A stretch of DNA of 64,000 nucleotides from positions 2,294,001 to 2,358,000 of the forward strand of contig JAVHNS010000008.1 of NCBI GenBank assembly GCA_036872755.1, in the 5' to 3' direction. The DNA is from Orbilia blumenaviensis. Its lineage: Eukaryota; Ascomycota; Orbiliomycetes; Orbiliales; Orbiliaceae. Position numbers and translations under genes: made by a program. Below are positions 26,301-37,600 of this stretch, one piece after another. Numbering within the stretch: position 1 is the stretch's first letter; each line of letters starts with the position of its first letter. The notes beneath the pieces are model-generated. The model was not told where the DNA came from, made no database searches, and saw only the letters and a list, made by a program, of their open reading frames with translations.

Positions 26301-27185
26301 TTTTATATAATAATTTTTTATTATTTAAATTTTATAATAGAAATTTATTTTTTAAATAAATAATTATAATTATAATTTTTTTTTAAAAAAGTATTAATAA
26401 ATTTATTTTGTATAATAATAGTATAATTATAAGAATTAATATATTCATTTATTTTTTAATTATATTGTTAAAATTTTAATATTATAATAAAAAATATTTA
26501 AATTTTATTTTATATTATAATAAAAAATTTAAGAATTTTTGATTATTATATTTTTTTATTTTGTTATTTAAATAAAAATTAAAAATTTTATATAATTTTT
26601 TATCTTAGTTTTTTTTTTATTTTAATAATAAATAATTTAAAATCATTATAAATATTAATTTTATAAATTATTATTTATACTTTTATTTATTTAAAATAAT
26701 TATTTATAAAAATAATAAAATAATTTTTATTTTTTTTAATTAAAAATAATTTATTTAACAAATTTTATAAAAAATTTTTTAAAATATTTTATATTTAAAT
26801 TAAATATTATTATAATTAAAAATTTTTTTTTTTTAATTTATATATAAATTTAATAAATTAAGAAATTTTTTTTAGAAATTATTTTAATATTAATTTTTTT
26901 ATTAATTTTTGTTAAATATAGTATAAAATATGATTAAATTTATTATACTATTTTATAAAAAATTTAGTGTTTTTGTTTAATTTTATTTTATTTTTTAATT
27001 TAAATTTATTTTTTTTATTAAATATTAAATTTAAATTAAAAATGTTAATTTTTGTATTAAATTTTTTATTTAATAAATATTTATTATTAAAAATATTAAT
27101 TAGTATTAATAAATATTATTGAATTTTTAGTTTTTTAATTAAAAATGTAAATTTTTAAATTAATTTTTATTTTATAATTATATTT
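23304..27185 (-). mobile_element. copia-1, 3' part, minus strand
   Basis: 3' LTR (reverse) 23304-23546, beginning TGTCAGAATTGATGGGGTCA, with its first ~120 bases unmutated. The interior runs backward through RNase H and RT and ends near the equivalent of 16430 in the complete copy, where the next element is inserted. The mutated reverse of the polypurine tract abuts the LTR. Confidence 0.78.
23845..23925. repeat. 26-bp tandem repeat, three copies
   Basis: The unit AATTATTTATATATATAATA+TAATTG occurs three times in a row inside minus-strand copia-1. The corresponding site in the related copy at 34825-34855 has about one unit, so it is a local expansion. Confidence 0.8.
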
Positions 27186-27429
27186 TGTCAGAATTGATGG
27201 GGTCAAATGAAGTGTATTAGACAAAGTCTACTGAGTTTAGTAATATCCTCAATCAAGATTTATATATATAAATAAGCTATATATAGGATGGTCTGTAAGC
27301 TAATTTATATAAAATATAATTTAAATATATAAAGAATTAGAGTTATTTTAATTAATAAATTATATAAATAATTAGAAAAATCATATATAAAATAATTTGT
27401 TTAATTATTTTAAATATAGTATTCTGATA
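27186..27429 (-). repeat. copia-1 3' LTR (minus strand)
   Basis: Begins TGTCAGAATTGATGGGGTCA and ends TATTCTGATA. 244 bp, mid-level RIP. Same structure as 23304-23546. Confidence 0.85.
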
Positions 27430-27571
27430 TTTTTATCAAATTTTATAATTATTTTTTTAAAATTTTCTTTTTATTTATATAATTATAATTATATTTATTT
27501 ATTATATTAATAAAATTAATATAATATAAATAATAAATTTAATAAATATATTATATTTTAAACTTTAAACA

Positions 27572-27901
27572 TGTCAGGCCGCGCACCCACGCGGTGGTGC
27601 GCAAAATACAACAAGGTCAACACAACGGCTAGAGCTACCCGGTCCGGGCAACATGAACACGCGGCAACCTACCCGGAGACCTACCTGGGCAACTTTGGTT
27701 CTCGGGCCAATATTAGTTCAGTTTTCTTGATTTAGAAGTAATAGAAAACCATAGTTTGACACTATAATATGCATATCCTTTAGTATATAAAGTATAGATA
27801 ATAATTATGTATATAATTTTTTGTTTTTTAATTTATAATTATAATTAAAATTATATTTTTAATTGTTGTGATATGCATATTTTTGTATATATAATTTTAT
27901 A
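27572..27901 (+). repeat. 5' LTR of gypsy copy 2
   Basis: Begins TGTCAGGCCGCGCACCCACG. The first ~190 bases are nearly unmutated (the most complete record of the LTR 5' half). It ends ATAATTTTATA. Confidence 0.92.
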
Positions 27902-28780
27902 TATTAAAAAATTATTTTTCAATTTACTACTATAAGCGTTTTGTAAGTATCTATAGTGTTTACTGGAAAAGATGAGTTAATGTAAAGCGCTTTACAGAGC
28001 TTAACAGGTTTTAAATTTTTGGGTCCTGGACCTTCGGGAAGTAATGGAATGTAGTAGCTTACTCTATGATTTAGAAATAATAATCTAACTATAATTATTT
28101 AATTTGTAAAGTTGGTTAATAAGTTAGATGAATTTATGGGTGATTGCGGTAAGATGCAAGTTTTTATTTATTAAATAAAATTATTTTTTAATTTTAATTA
28201 CTAGATATTTAAAAATAATGAGGAATATAAAATTAATTTTATTTTTAATTAGCTGCGAGGTATTGTGGTTGAGTAATTTGAATTTTTAATGGCTTTGATG
28301 AATATAGGTAAAATTTTTTTAGAGTTAGTAACATGAGAGGTGTTTGAGCAAGCTGTTACAATTCACTTTAGGGACTTAAATAAAAAAAAAATAGCTAGAT
28401 TTATTATCTTGAAGATATGATAAGAAGGTAAAGTTATTAATTATATAATTTGCTTTAATATGTTATGAGTTAAATTATTTTTATGGTATGAGGATATTTT
28501 ACGTATCTTTTACTATAAAAATTTTAAAGAGAAAATTTAGAAAATTATTTTTGTTGTAATTGGCAGCATATTGGGGGGATTTAAAGATTTATAGGAGTTT
28601 ATATAGTTAGTGGTTTGTGTTAAGGGATTGCAAGATTTATATATTAAAAATTATTAAATTTAAAATAATTTATTTTATAATTTATAAGTTTAAGTTGTAT
28701 TGTAGTAAGTTGCATTGGTATTAAATTAATTAGATTTTATGGAAATAGATGTTTTTTAGTAAAAAAGATTATTCTTTAGT
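27902..28780 (+). pseudogene. gypsy copy 2 leader and gag region, degraded
   Basis: Lies between the 5' LTR and the zinc knuckle, where gag is expected. Patches with normal G+C remain (28000-28060, GGGTCCTGGACCTTCGGGAA), but no continuous frame or capsid motif could be read. The primer-binding site just after 27901 is too mutated to assign to a tRNA. Confidence 0.45.
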
Positions 28781-28786
28781 GAGTAT

Positions 28787-28852
28787 AAGTGTTATAAAGC
28801 GAATAATTTTTACTTTAAATGTGGAAAATCTGGTTATATGGCAAGGTAGTGC
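28787..28852 (+). pseudogene. gag zinc-knuckle remnant (CCHC) of gypsy copy 2
   Basis: The frame reads KCYKANNFYFKCGKSGYMAR, stop, C. Allowing C-to-T/G-to-A reversal this is a nucleocapsid knuckle CFKCGKxGHMARxC: the first Cys and the His codon have become Tyr and a residue before the last Cys is a TAG. Known role: RNA packaging by Gag. It lies ~180 bp before the protease block, as expected. Confidence 0.72.
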
Positions 28853-29034
28853 TGTAGCGGCATGCAGTATAAGGGATTAAAAAAATAATGGAGGTAATAG
28901 AATTTCTGTTGTTTGGAGAAAAGGGTATTTATGTTATATGTAGCGTTACGTTGGCTGCGATATATGGAACAAAATTATTGGAAGGATATTTTAATTATTT
29001 GGTAGTAGAAGTAATATTATTATAAAATAGTGAG

Positions 29035-29397
29035 ATGGTGCAAGTTAGAGTATTAATAAATTGTAATGTATTTAGTAATTTTATAGTGATGTGGTTTGTG
29101 GTGAGGCATGGTATATTTTTAGTGAGAAGGAATAAAATTATTTTATTTGAAGAAGTGAATGGCGCTTTACTGGGTTGTAGTGTTATGTATAAAATAGAAG
29201 ATTTGGGGATGAAAATAAATAATTTTGAAGAATTTATTTTTTTTAATGTTATGGAAATTAAATTATTTGATTTTATATTAGGATTTGTGTGGTTATGTAA
29301 AAATAATTTAGATATTAATTGGAATATAAGTTATTTTTTAATGCAACGAGTTGTAGGGCTTTGTATTATTACTATAGGATTAATTAAAATAGAATAA
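29035..29397 (+). pseudogene. retropepsin-like aspartic protease remnant of gypsy pol
   Basis: A 120-codon open stretch with VRVLINCNVFSNFIV, then RHGIFLVRRNKI, LGMKINNFEEF and FILGFVWLCKNNLDINW. This follows the gypsy retropepsin layout (LIDxGAxxNFI ... RxxxILGxxWLxxHNPxIDW). The catalytic Asp (GAT) reads Asn and the Gly of DxG is also Asn, so it is inactive. The stretch has no stops but sits in a polyprotein broken on both sides. The true frame extends upstream of the ATG used here. Confidence 0.75.
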
Positions 29398-29589
29398 TTT
29401 AATTTTTTATTAGAAGATTTTGTATTAATGGGAGTAATGGTTTTGAAAGAAGTTGTTTTTTAAAGTGAGTTGATGTAGTATATGTTAAAAGAATATATTG
29501 ATTTTGTAGATTTAGGAGAAAAAGAAGTAGTAGATAAGTTATTGGAATATTAATTTTGGGATTATAAGATTTTATTGGTGTGAGATATT

Positions 29590-30300
29590 GTGTTTTTTTT
29601 TAAATTAATTTATAAGTTTTTTCTAATTGAAGATGAGGTATTAAAATTATATATAGAGGAAATGGAGTTGAAAAACTTTATTTGTGAATTTTCTTTATTA
29701 GCAAAGGTATTTATTTTTTTTATAAAAAAGAAGGATGGTTTATTGTGGTTTTGTGTGGATTATTGGGCATTTAATAATATAATGATAAAAAATTAATATT
29801 TATTATTTTTAATAGATGGATTTTTTGATTAGCTATGGGGTGTTAAAATATTTATTAAATTAGATTTGAGAGGGGTTTATAACTTGGTGTGTATTGTAGT
29901 GGGGGAGGAGTGGAAAATAGTGTTTAGAATAAAATATGGTTTTTACGAATATTTAATAATGTTGTTTGGATTAATGAATGTATTAATAATTTTTTAGTTG
30001 TTGTTGAATGTGTTGTTTTGTGATTTGCTAAATATTTTTGTTATTATTTATTTAGATAATATTTTAATTTTTTTTAAGGATTATAAATTTTATGTGGAAT
30101 ATGTATGTATTGTGTTGTAGCGATTTAAAGTGGCATTATTATATGTTAAAGTAGAAAAATGTGAGTTTTATAAAGAAAAAATAAATTTTTTAAATTTTAT
30201 TATATTGATTTGTGGTATTTTGATAAATAAGAGTAAGGTAGAAGTTGTATATTAATGGAAAGTTTTTTAGAATATAAAATAGTTATAATTTTTTTTAGGT
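29590..30300 (+). pseudogene. gypsy reverse transcriptase remnant
   Basis: One continuous frame with scattered stops. Blocks in order: FFIKKKDGLLWFCVDYWAFN (family FVKKKDGSLRxCVDYRxLN), [10 protein letters not shown] (family KLDLRGAYN), [14 protein letters not shown] (family YEYxVMPFGLTNAP), IYLDNILIFF at 30046-30075 (YLDDILIFS, second Asp now Asn), and VEKCEFYKEKINFLNFII (KCEFHxxxVxFLGxxI). Order and spacing match Ty3/gypsy RT. At least three stops (for example 29794, 29833 and 29995) and the YLDN change make it dead. Confidence 0.9.
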
Positions 30301-30483
30301 TTTATAAATTTTTATTATTAGTTTTTTGCGAGGCATAGCGCTATAGTAGAATTAATTATAAGATTTTTATTAAAAGAAAAGATATGGGAATGGGGTGAGG
30401 AGCAGCAAGCCGCATTTGAATGTATTAAAAAAAAATTTATAATTGAAATAGTATTATTATATTATGATTGGAAATGATGTATT

Positions 30484-30700
30484 GTGGTTGAAATTGATGT
30501 TTTTGGATTTGGAATTAAAACCTACTTCTTGTAATAGGATGAAGAGGGTTGTTGGTATTTTATTTATTTTTGGAGTAGAAAAATGTTAGGAGTAGAGAGG
30601 AACTACGAAGTTTTTGATTAAGAAATGTTAACGGTGGTTGAGGTATTGTAATATTGGGTGGTGTATTTAAAAGGAGCTTAATTTTAAATTATTATTTATA
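30484..30700 (+). pseudogene. gypsy RNase H remnant
   Basis: Same frame as RT. Reads VVEIDVFGFGIKTYFL, two stops, DEEGCWYFIYFWSRKMLGVE, RNYEVFD, stop, EMLTVVEVL. This is the family pattern (TDAS)GFGIGAxLxQ...DEEGxWHPIAFxSRKMxxAExNYEVxDxEMLAVVEAL with Gln codons (CAA/CAG) turned to stops and Ala to Val. Known role: removal of the RNA strand during reverse transcription. Confidence 0.88.
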
Positions 30701-31049
30701 ATAATTATTAAAATTTAATTTATTTTATAATTTTAAAGTGATTTAATGCGAGATAAGTTAGATGGTTTGAGGAATTAGTAGATTATGATTTTATAATTTA
30801 ATATTATTTAGGAAAGGATAATATAATGGTAGACGCATTATCTTACTAGATAGAATATATAGAAGGATATGATAGATTATTGTTATTTTTATTGTTGAAG
30901 GTAGGGTAGTTGGTTGCAGCGATATGTAGTAGGTTATTTGGTATTTTGGTATTGATATTTACTAAATTTTTATAAGATATTAATAATATTAAGAAAGTGT
31001 ATTTTAAAAATAAAAAAATAAAATATATTATTAACGTTATATAGTGAGA

Positions 31050-31830
31050 TGATATGGTATATATGACAGGTTATATATTAAAAAAAAATAATACACTATA
31101 ATTTAAAAATAAATTATATATATTTAATATTTTAAAATTATATAAAAATATAATACATTATATATATAATATTTTTTTAATAGGCTATTTCAATTATTAT
31201 AAAATATAAAAATTATTTTTTAAAAATTATTATTTTTTAGAATACATTAAATTTATTTATAAATATATTATAAAATATAACATCTACTAGTGAAATAAAA
31301 TAATTAAAAAATTAAAAAAAAAAAAACTACTATTATTTTTAATACTAGATATATTATAACACAATATTTTTATGGATTTTATTATTAAATTATTTTTATT
31401 ATAAAATCCTACACTAAAAAACATAAATTTAAAATTTAATATAATTTAAGTAGTAGTAAATAAATTAATTAAATTTATATATTTTGTATTACTTTATAAT
31501 AAATTATAAATAAAAAAACTAGTATAAGTTTATATAAAATATTTAATTTATAACAATTTTCTAAATAATTTTATATTTAATTAAAAATAAGTTTTTATTT
31601 TTAAATTTATAACGAGTTTTTATAAGGTGATAGGTATCGTAAAAAAGTAATTCATCACATTTTATTTTAAAATGGATGGTTAAACAAAAAAAATCAACTA
31701 AATTTTAAAATAATTAATAAAAAATTATTATAATTATAAACAAAATAATTAAATCAATTTACTTTTGTTTGTAATATTTATATATAATAATATTTATCAA
31801 ATAATAATTAAAATAATTTTATTTTTTACT
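31050..31830 (+). pseudogene. probable gypsy integrase remnant
   Basis: Downstream of RNase H, a plus-strand stretch at about 31170-31260 can be read as GYFNYYK…KLFFKNYYFLEYI…KYIIKYNIY. This fits the zinc-binding part of a gypsy integrase (GHFGxxKTxxLLxRxxYWPxMxxxIxxYVxxCxxC) after C-to-T/G-to-A change. The catalytic core beyond 31330 could not be read with confidence. The region is mutated mainly on the other strand from RT. Confidence 0.5.
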
Positions 31831-32641
31831 AAACATGGTTATTATTTATAGTTTAAAACAAATTATTTTGTGAGAAATAAGGTATTAGTTGCAAAGGAAT
31901 ATATCAAAAAATTAAAATTACTATATTAAATTTATAAATTAAAGATGAAACAAATTTAAAATAATTAAATTAAATATAGTGATTTAAAATAAAATAAGAT
32001 ACTAAAATATAAAATTAAATAAAAAATTATGTTTTTTAGTAAGAATATAGATATTAAATGATTTTTTGTAAAGTTTAAAACTAAATTCTTAGATTTATAT
32101 AGAATTATAATTTATATTAAAACACATGCCTATAAGTTAGTATTATTTAAAAAGATGAGATAATATAATGTTTTTTATATATTACTTTTAGAGCCATATA
32201 TCATAAATAAAATTTATTTAACACCTTTTGAATTGCAGTATATCAAAATAAAAAAAAAAAAAAAATAAAAAATAAAAAAAATATTAACAAAAAATAATTT
32301 TAAAAAAAGTATATAAAATTATATTGAGATGAAGTATTATTTGGTTAAATAAAAAGGTTGGTTGTTAATAGATGTATTATAAAAATTTGAAAAATACTTA
32401 CTATACACTGAGGTTAAAATTAAAAATTTTAAAAAAACATTTTGAGAAATTTTACAAGTTGTAATGATTTATGAAAAAAATTTGAAATTATTATTAAAAA
32501 CTCTAAAATCACAGTGGGTTGATCTAATAAAATTATTAGGAATAAGGTAAATCTAAAAAAATAAAAAATTCTTATAAAAAATTAAGAAAAAATTAACAAA
32601 AATAGACGCAATGATACATAAAAAATTTACTTATAATGCAA

Positions 32642-33067
32642 CTAAACTAAACAATTTTTTTTTTTGGAGATTTTATATTTATAAATTTTCTTGTTTTTAT
32701 TTTTTTTCTTCCTTTTTTTACTACAATAAAAACTATAATAACTTATATTTTTACTATAATAATAAAAAACAATTTTATTATTATTTTTTTTTTTATTTTT
32801 ATTAATTTTGTTATTTTTTTTATTTCTCACATCACTATTACCTGCAGGGAGAAAAATTCTACTATTTTTATTTTCTCCATTATTATTTTCATTGCTACTT
32901 TCTACAACACTATCCCTATTATCATTTTTATTATCTTTAATAATTATTAGAGGATTTTTAATTTTATAATTATAAAAAATAAAAGAACTTAGTGTGCTTT
33001 CTAATATAGCGATACATGAAATTAAAAAATTTAATTTAAAAACTATGGGAAGATTTTTTTGAAGCAA
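32642..33067 (-). other. antisense ORF in gypsy copy 2 (141 aa), counterpart of 7653-7363
   Basis: Minus-strand frame between integrase and the 3' LTR: VFKLNFLISCIAILESTLSS, then KNPLIIIKDNKNDNRDSVV, then an Asn/Glu/Ser-rich stretch and a Lys/Asn-rich tail. It aligns with the frame in gypsy copy 1, whose Gly codons correspond to Ser/Asn/Glu here, as expected from G-to-A change. A hydrophobic stretch lies near the N-terminus. No known family was recognised. The frame could belong to the element or be an accident of low complexity. Confidence 0.3.
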
Positions 33068-34335
33068 TAAATGTTTTAAAGTTACGATTTACTATAAAGA
33101 AGTATTAAAATCTAAAATATTATTAAAGTGATTTAACACAATATTTACAATAATTAAAATAATTTTAAAAAAGGTTGTTTTTTACCAATTTTAATAAATT
33201 ATTATATTAATAAAAATCTTTATAGTTAAAGTAATTAAATGAACAAATTGATTTATATAAATCACAACAGATTGAGCAGCGAAACCAGCAACTATAGAAT
33301 TAATATTTTTAAATTAATAAGGTTAAGTTATACCAAATTACCTTTTACAATAACAAGAATAAATATTATAATTATTAAAGAAAAAATAACAAATAAAACT
33401 TACAATTTAATATTAATTATATATAGTACATAATAAAAAATTAAAATTAATACAAATTACTTCCACAATATCAATAATATGTATACCAAATTAATTAATT
33501 ATTTTTTTCAAACAAAAAAAAACAAAACAAAGTAAAAAAAAATTATTATATACTCTGCAAAATAAAATAAAATGAAGAAAAAAAAATTATAAATTATTAA
33601 TTTAAAAATTTTAAAATATTTTAAAACTATTAATTTAAAAAAATTATTTATTAAAATATTTTAAAATAAAAAGAAAAAAAAAAAAATAAAAAAATACAAA
33701 ACATAACATTATATATTAAATTTCAGTTTTTTTTAAAATTTTAAAAATTAAAATTTATATAATTTATAATTATATTTTTACATTATAAGTTGCAAAATAC
33801 AAGTTTTAAAATTATGGATTATAAAGCATAGTTACTAAAAGTCACAATTTATAAAATATAAATTTCATAATAATATAAACTTATAGATTGATGCATAATA
33901 TAATAAATTTAATTTTATATAATTAATTATTTATATTATATTAAAAATTTTTAGAATATGATGTGTTGTAGATTATTGTAGAATAAATTTAAAATTTTTT
34001 ATATAACTTTATAATATATAATTTTTTACAAAGTTATAGTGTATAAATAAAATTTTTAATATATATAAAATTTTATTTTGAGTTTATAATTAATGTGTTG
34101 TTTTTATTATATATTATTTTTATATATTTAAATTTAATAGCTAAGTTTAAAATTTTTGAAATATTTGCATAAAGTTATAGTAATATAATGACATTAATAA
34201 GTTAAAGTTTAAAACTAATTTTCTAAAACATTTTTTAAATTATATAAAAAAATTATAACTTTAATATAAATTGCAACAATAAAGTCTTATTTAATTTTTA
34301 ATAAGTAAGTTTTAAAAGTTATTAAAGAAAGATAA

Positions 34336-34665
34336 TATTAAACCACATATTTATATGGTGGTATGCAAAATATAACAAAGTTAATATAATGGCTAAAGTT
34401 ACCTAATTCAGATAATATAAATATACAATAATTTATCTAAAAACCTATTTAGGTAATTTTAATCTTTAAGCTAATGTTAATTCAGTTTTCTTAATTTGAA
34501 AATAATAAAGAGTTATAATTTGACACTATAATATACATATTCTTTAATATATAAAGCATAAATAGCAATTATATATATAACTTTTTATCTTTTAATTTAT
34601 AATTATAACTAAGGTCATATTTTCAACCGTCGTGACACACACACTCTCGCACATATAACCTTACA
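34336..34665 (+). repeat. 3' LTR of gypsy copy 2
   Basis: Begins TATTAAACCACATATTTATA. Its first 36 bases differ from the 5' LTR at 15 positions, all C-to-T or G-to-A. It ends ...CACTCTCGCACATATAACCTTACA with the terminal ~60 bases intact. Confidence 0.92.
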
Positions 34666-34670
34666 AAACA

Positions 34671-37600
34671 ATATTTTAAATTATAGAATATATAAGGAAA
34701 ATATATAAAAATATATAATTTAATATAAAATAATTATAAATAATTAAAATTTATATTAAATTATTTTAAATATATAAACTAAAATCAAAACATAAATAAA
34801 AAAAAATAGAATATATAAAATAATAAAATTATTTATATATAATATAATTAAATTATTACAAATAATTAAATTATTAAATAAAAATATTATATTTTATTAA
34901 AAACTTTAATTAAATTATAAAACCATTTTTATAAATAGAAATTACTTAATTTAAAAAAAAAAGTATATAAATTATAATAAAGATAAATTTATTATAATTA
35001 AATATTTTTAATATTTAATTTTTATTAAAAATTTAATTAAAAAATCAATTAAATTATTAATAAATATAATTTTTTTAATATTTAAAATTTTTTTTATATA
35101 AAAATCCTTAATCATATAATACTTAATATTTATATATTTTATTTAATTATATTATTTAAAATTAATTATAAATTATTAAATAATTATATAATTAAAACAA
35201 AATAATAATAATATAAATATTTTAATTAAATTATATTTTTAATTATTTTTATTATAATTATATATTTAATATATTATATATTATTAATTATTATAATTTA
35301 TTTTTTAAATTTTTAAATTATTAAACTTTAATTATAAAACTATAAATAATTTTTAATTAATTTTTTATTATCTATATTATTAATTAAATTAAAATTTAAA
35401 TATTTTTCTAATTATTTTTTATATTTTTTAATATAAATTTTAAAATTTTTATATTATTAAAATATTTTAATATTTTATATATTATTTTAATATATATTAT
35501 TATTAATTTGAAATTATATTTAATTAATTATTTTATTATATAAATTAAATCTAATCTTATATAAATTATTAAATATATAAACTATTTATTTAATTATTAA
35601 TATTAACCAATTTTATTATTTATTACTATTTTTAATAATAAAATTTCATTTCATCAAGATTTTTATAATATTATATTCATTTATATTATAATAAATAAAA
35701 ATAAATTTAATAAATATTTATTAAAAAATAATTATTATTTTCTTTTTCTTATTTTTTTTAATAAAGATTTTTAAAAAAATTTTAATTTTTTTAATATTAA
35801 TTATTTTATATTTAGTTTTAAACACTTTTTTAATTTTAATTATTAAAATTAATATAATAATTATTACAAATAAATTATTTATATAAAAAAAAATCATAAT
35901 ATTATTATCTTAATTAATATATAAATTTTTATTATTTTTATATAATATAAAACCAAATTCCTTAAAAAAAACATTAATATTTATATTTTAAATTCTAAAT
36001 ACTTAATATAAATTATACAATATATATTTAAAATATAAAATTAAATTTTTAAAATTTTTAAATATTCTTTTATAGTAATTTTTTAATAATATTATATATA
36101 CTTTTTTCAAAAAAATAAAAATCAAAAACATAATTTTAATATTTAATTAATATAATTCCTAATTTTTAAAAACAATTAATATTAAAAATAATTTAAAAAT
36201 TATTAATTTAATTATAAAAATATACATATTTAAATTAATATTAAATTAAAAATTTTTATAAATTACTAACTTAATCTTATATTAAATTAAGTTATTTTAT
36301 TTTTTATTTTAAATATTTATTTTAACACAAAAATTTTATATTTAAATAATAATTTTATGAATTTAAAAAAATTATTAATTTTATATAAATCTAATTTTTT
36401 TTAAATAATCTTATATTAATAGTTTTTTTTAATATAATTTATAATTTTTTTATAATTTTATAATTTTTAATTAAAAATAATTTTATTTTAAAATATAATA
36501 AATATTTATATTTTTATATTATTAATAATTTAATTATTTTAAATTATTTTAAAGATTAAATTTTTTTTAAATTATTTATAAATAATTTTACATTTTTTAA
36601 CATATTTAATAATAAATAAAATATAATTGTTATTTAATTTTTTTTTAAAAAAAAAAAAATTTTGATTTAAATTAATAAATTTAATAATATATTTTTATTT
36701 ATATAATTTAAAATTTATCTAAATATTTTTATTAACATTTTTTTTATTATATTATTAATTATTTTTATTAATAATAATTAATTTTAAATATTCTTTACTT
36801 ATTCTAATTACTATTTTAATAATTAAATAATTAATTATTATTAAATTTTTAATTAAATTATTTAATTTAATAATTTTATTTCCTTTTCCATTTTTTTTAC
36901 TAATTAATTAAATTTTTAATTTAATTAATTTAATATTATTATTAAATAATATAAAAAAAAAAATATAAATACTATATAAATTATGCTTTTTATGTAAAAA
37001 TTAATATTTTAATATAATTTAAAAATTATTTTCTAATTAAATATCTATTTTAATTTTAATTAAAAAATTAAATGATTTTATAAATTATAAATAATTTTTT
37101 AATTATAAAATTTGAATTTTAATTTTAATATAATATTATAAACATTTAATTTTAATATAATTTTTTTAATAATAAATTTTAATATAATACTAATAATATT
37201 TAATTTTAATATATTTAATTAAACAATATATTTTAATTAAATTTTAATAATAAAAATATTAATGTAGTATTATTTTTACAGTATAATTTTAAATCTAAAT
37301 TTACATTTTCTTTTATAAATTAAAAAATTTTATTATTTTTAGATTTATAAAAATTATTAATTATATAATAATTATATTAATTTATTAATTTAATTAAATT
37401 AATTTTTTTTAATCAAAATTTTTTTATTATAAAAATTTATTCTATTTTAAATTTTATAAAAAATAGTATTATTTTTTATATAATTTATAAATAAACATAA
37501 ATTAATATATATAACAAACTTATTATATTTCTTTTTTTTAAATATCCAATATTAAATAAAATAATTAAAAAGTTTAAGATAATTTAAGTTAAATAACTGT

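Larger units (their letters stand above)
27572..34665 (+). mobile_element. Ty3/gypsy LTR retrotransposon, copy 2, full length, best-readable copy
   Basis: 7094 bp between LTRs 27572-27901 and 34336-34665 (330 bp each), with the 5-bp duplication AAACA at 27567-27571 and 34666-34670. Order read on the plus strand: gag zinc knuckle (28811), retropepsin (29035), RT (29590), RNase H (30484), integrase-like stretch (~31100). RNase H before integrase is Ty3/gypsy order. From 27600 to about 31000 G is kept and C lost on the plus strand, so codons are recognisable as missense; after ~31100 the bias reverses. It is inserted in minus-strand copia-1. Confidence 0.93.
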
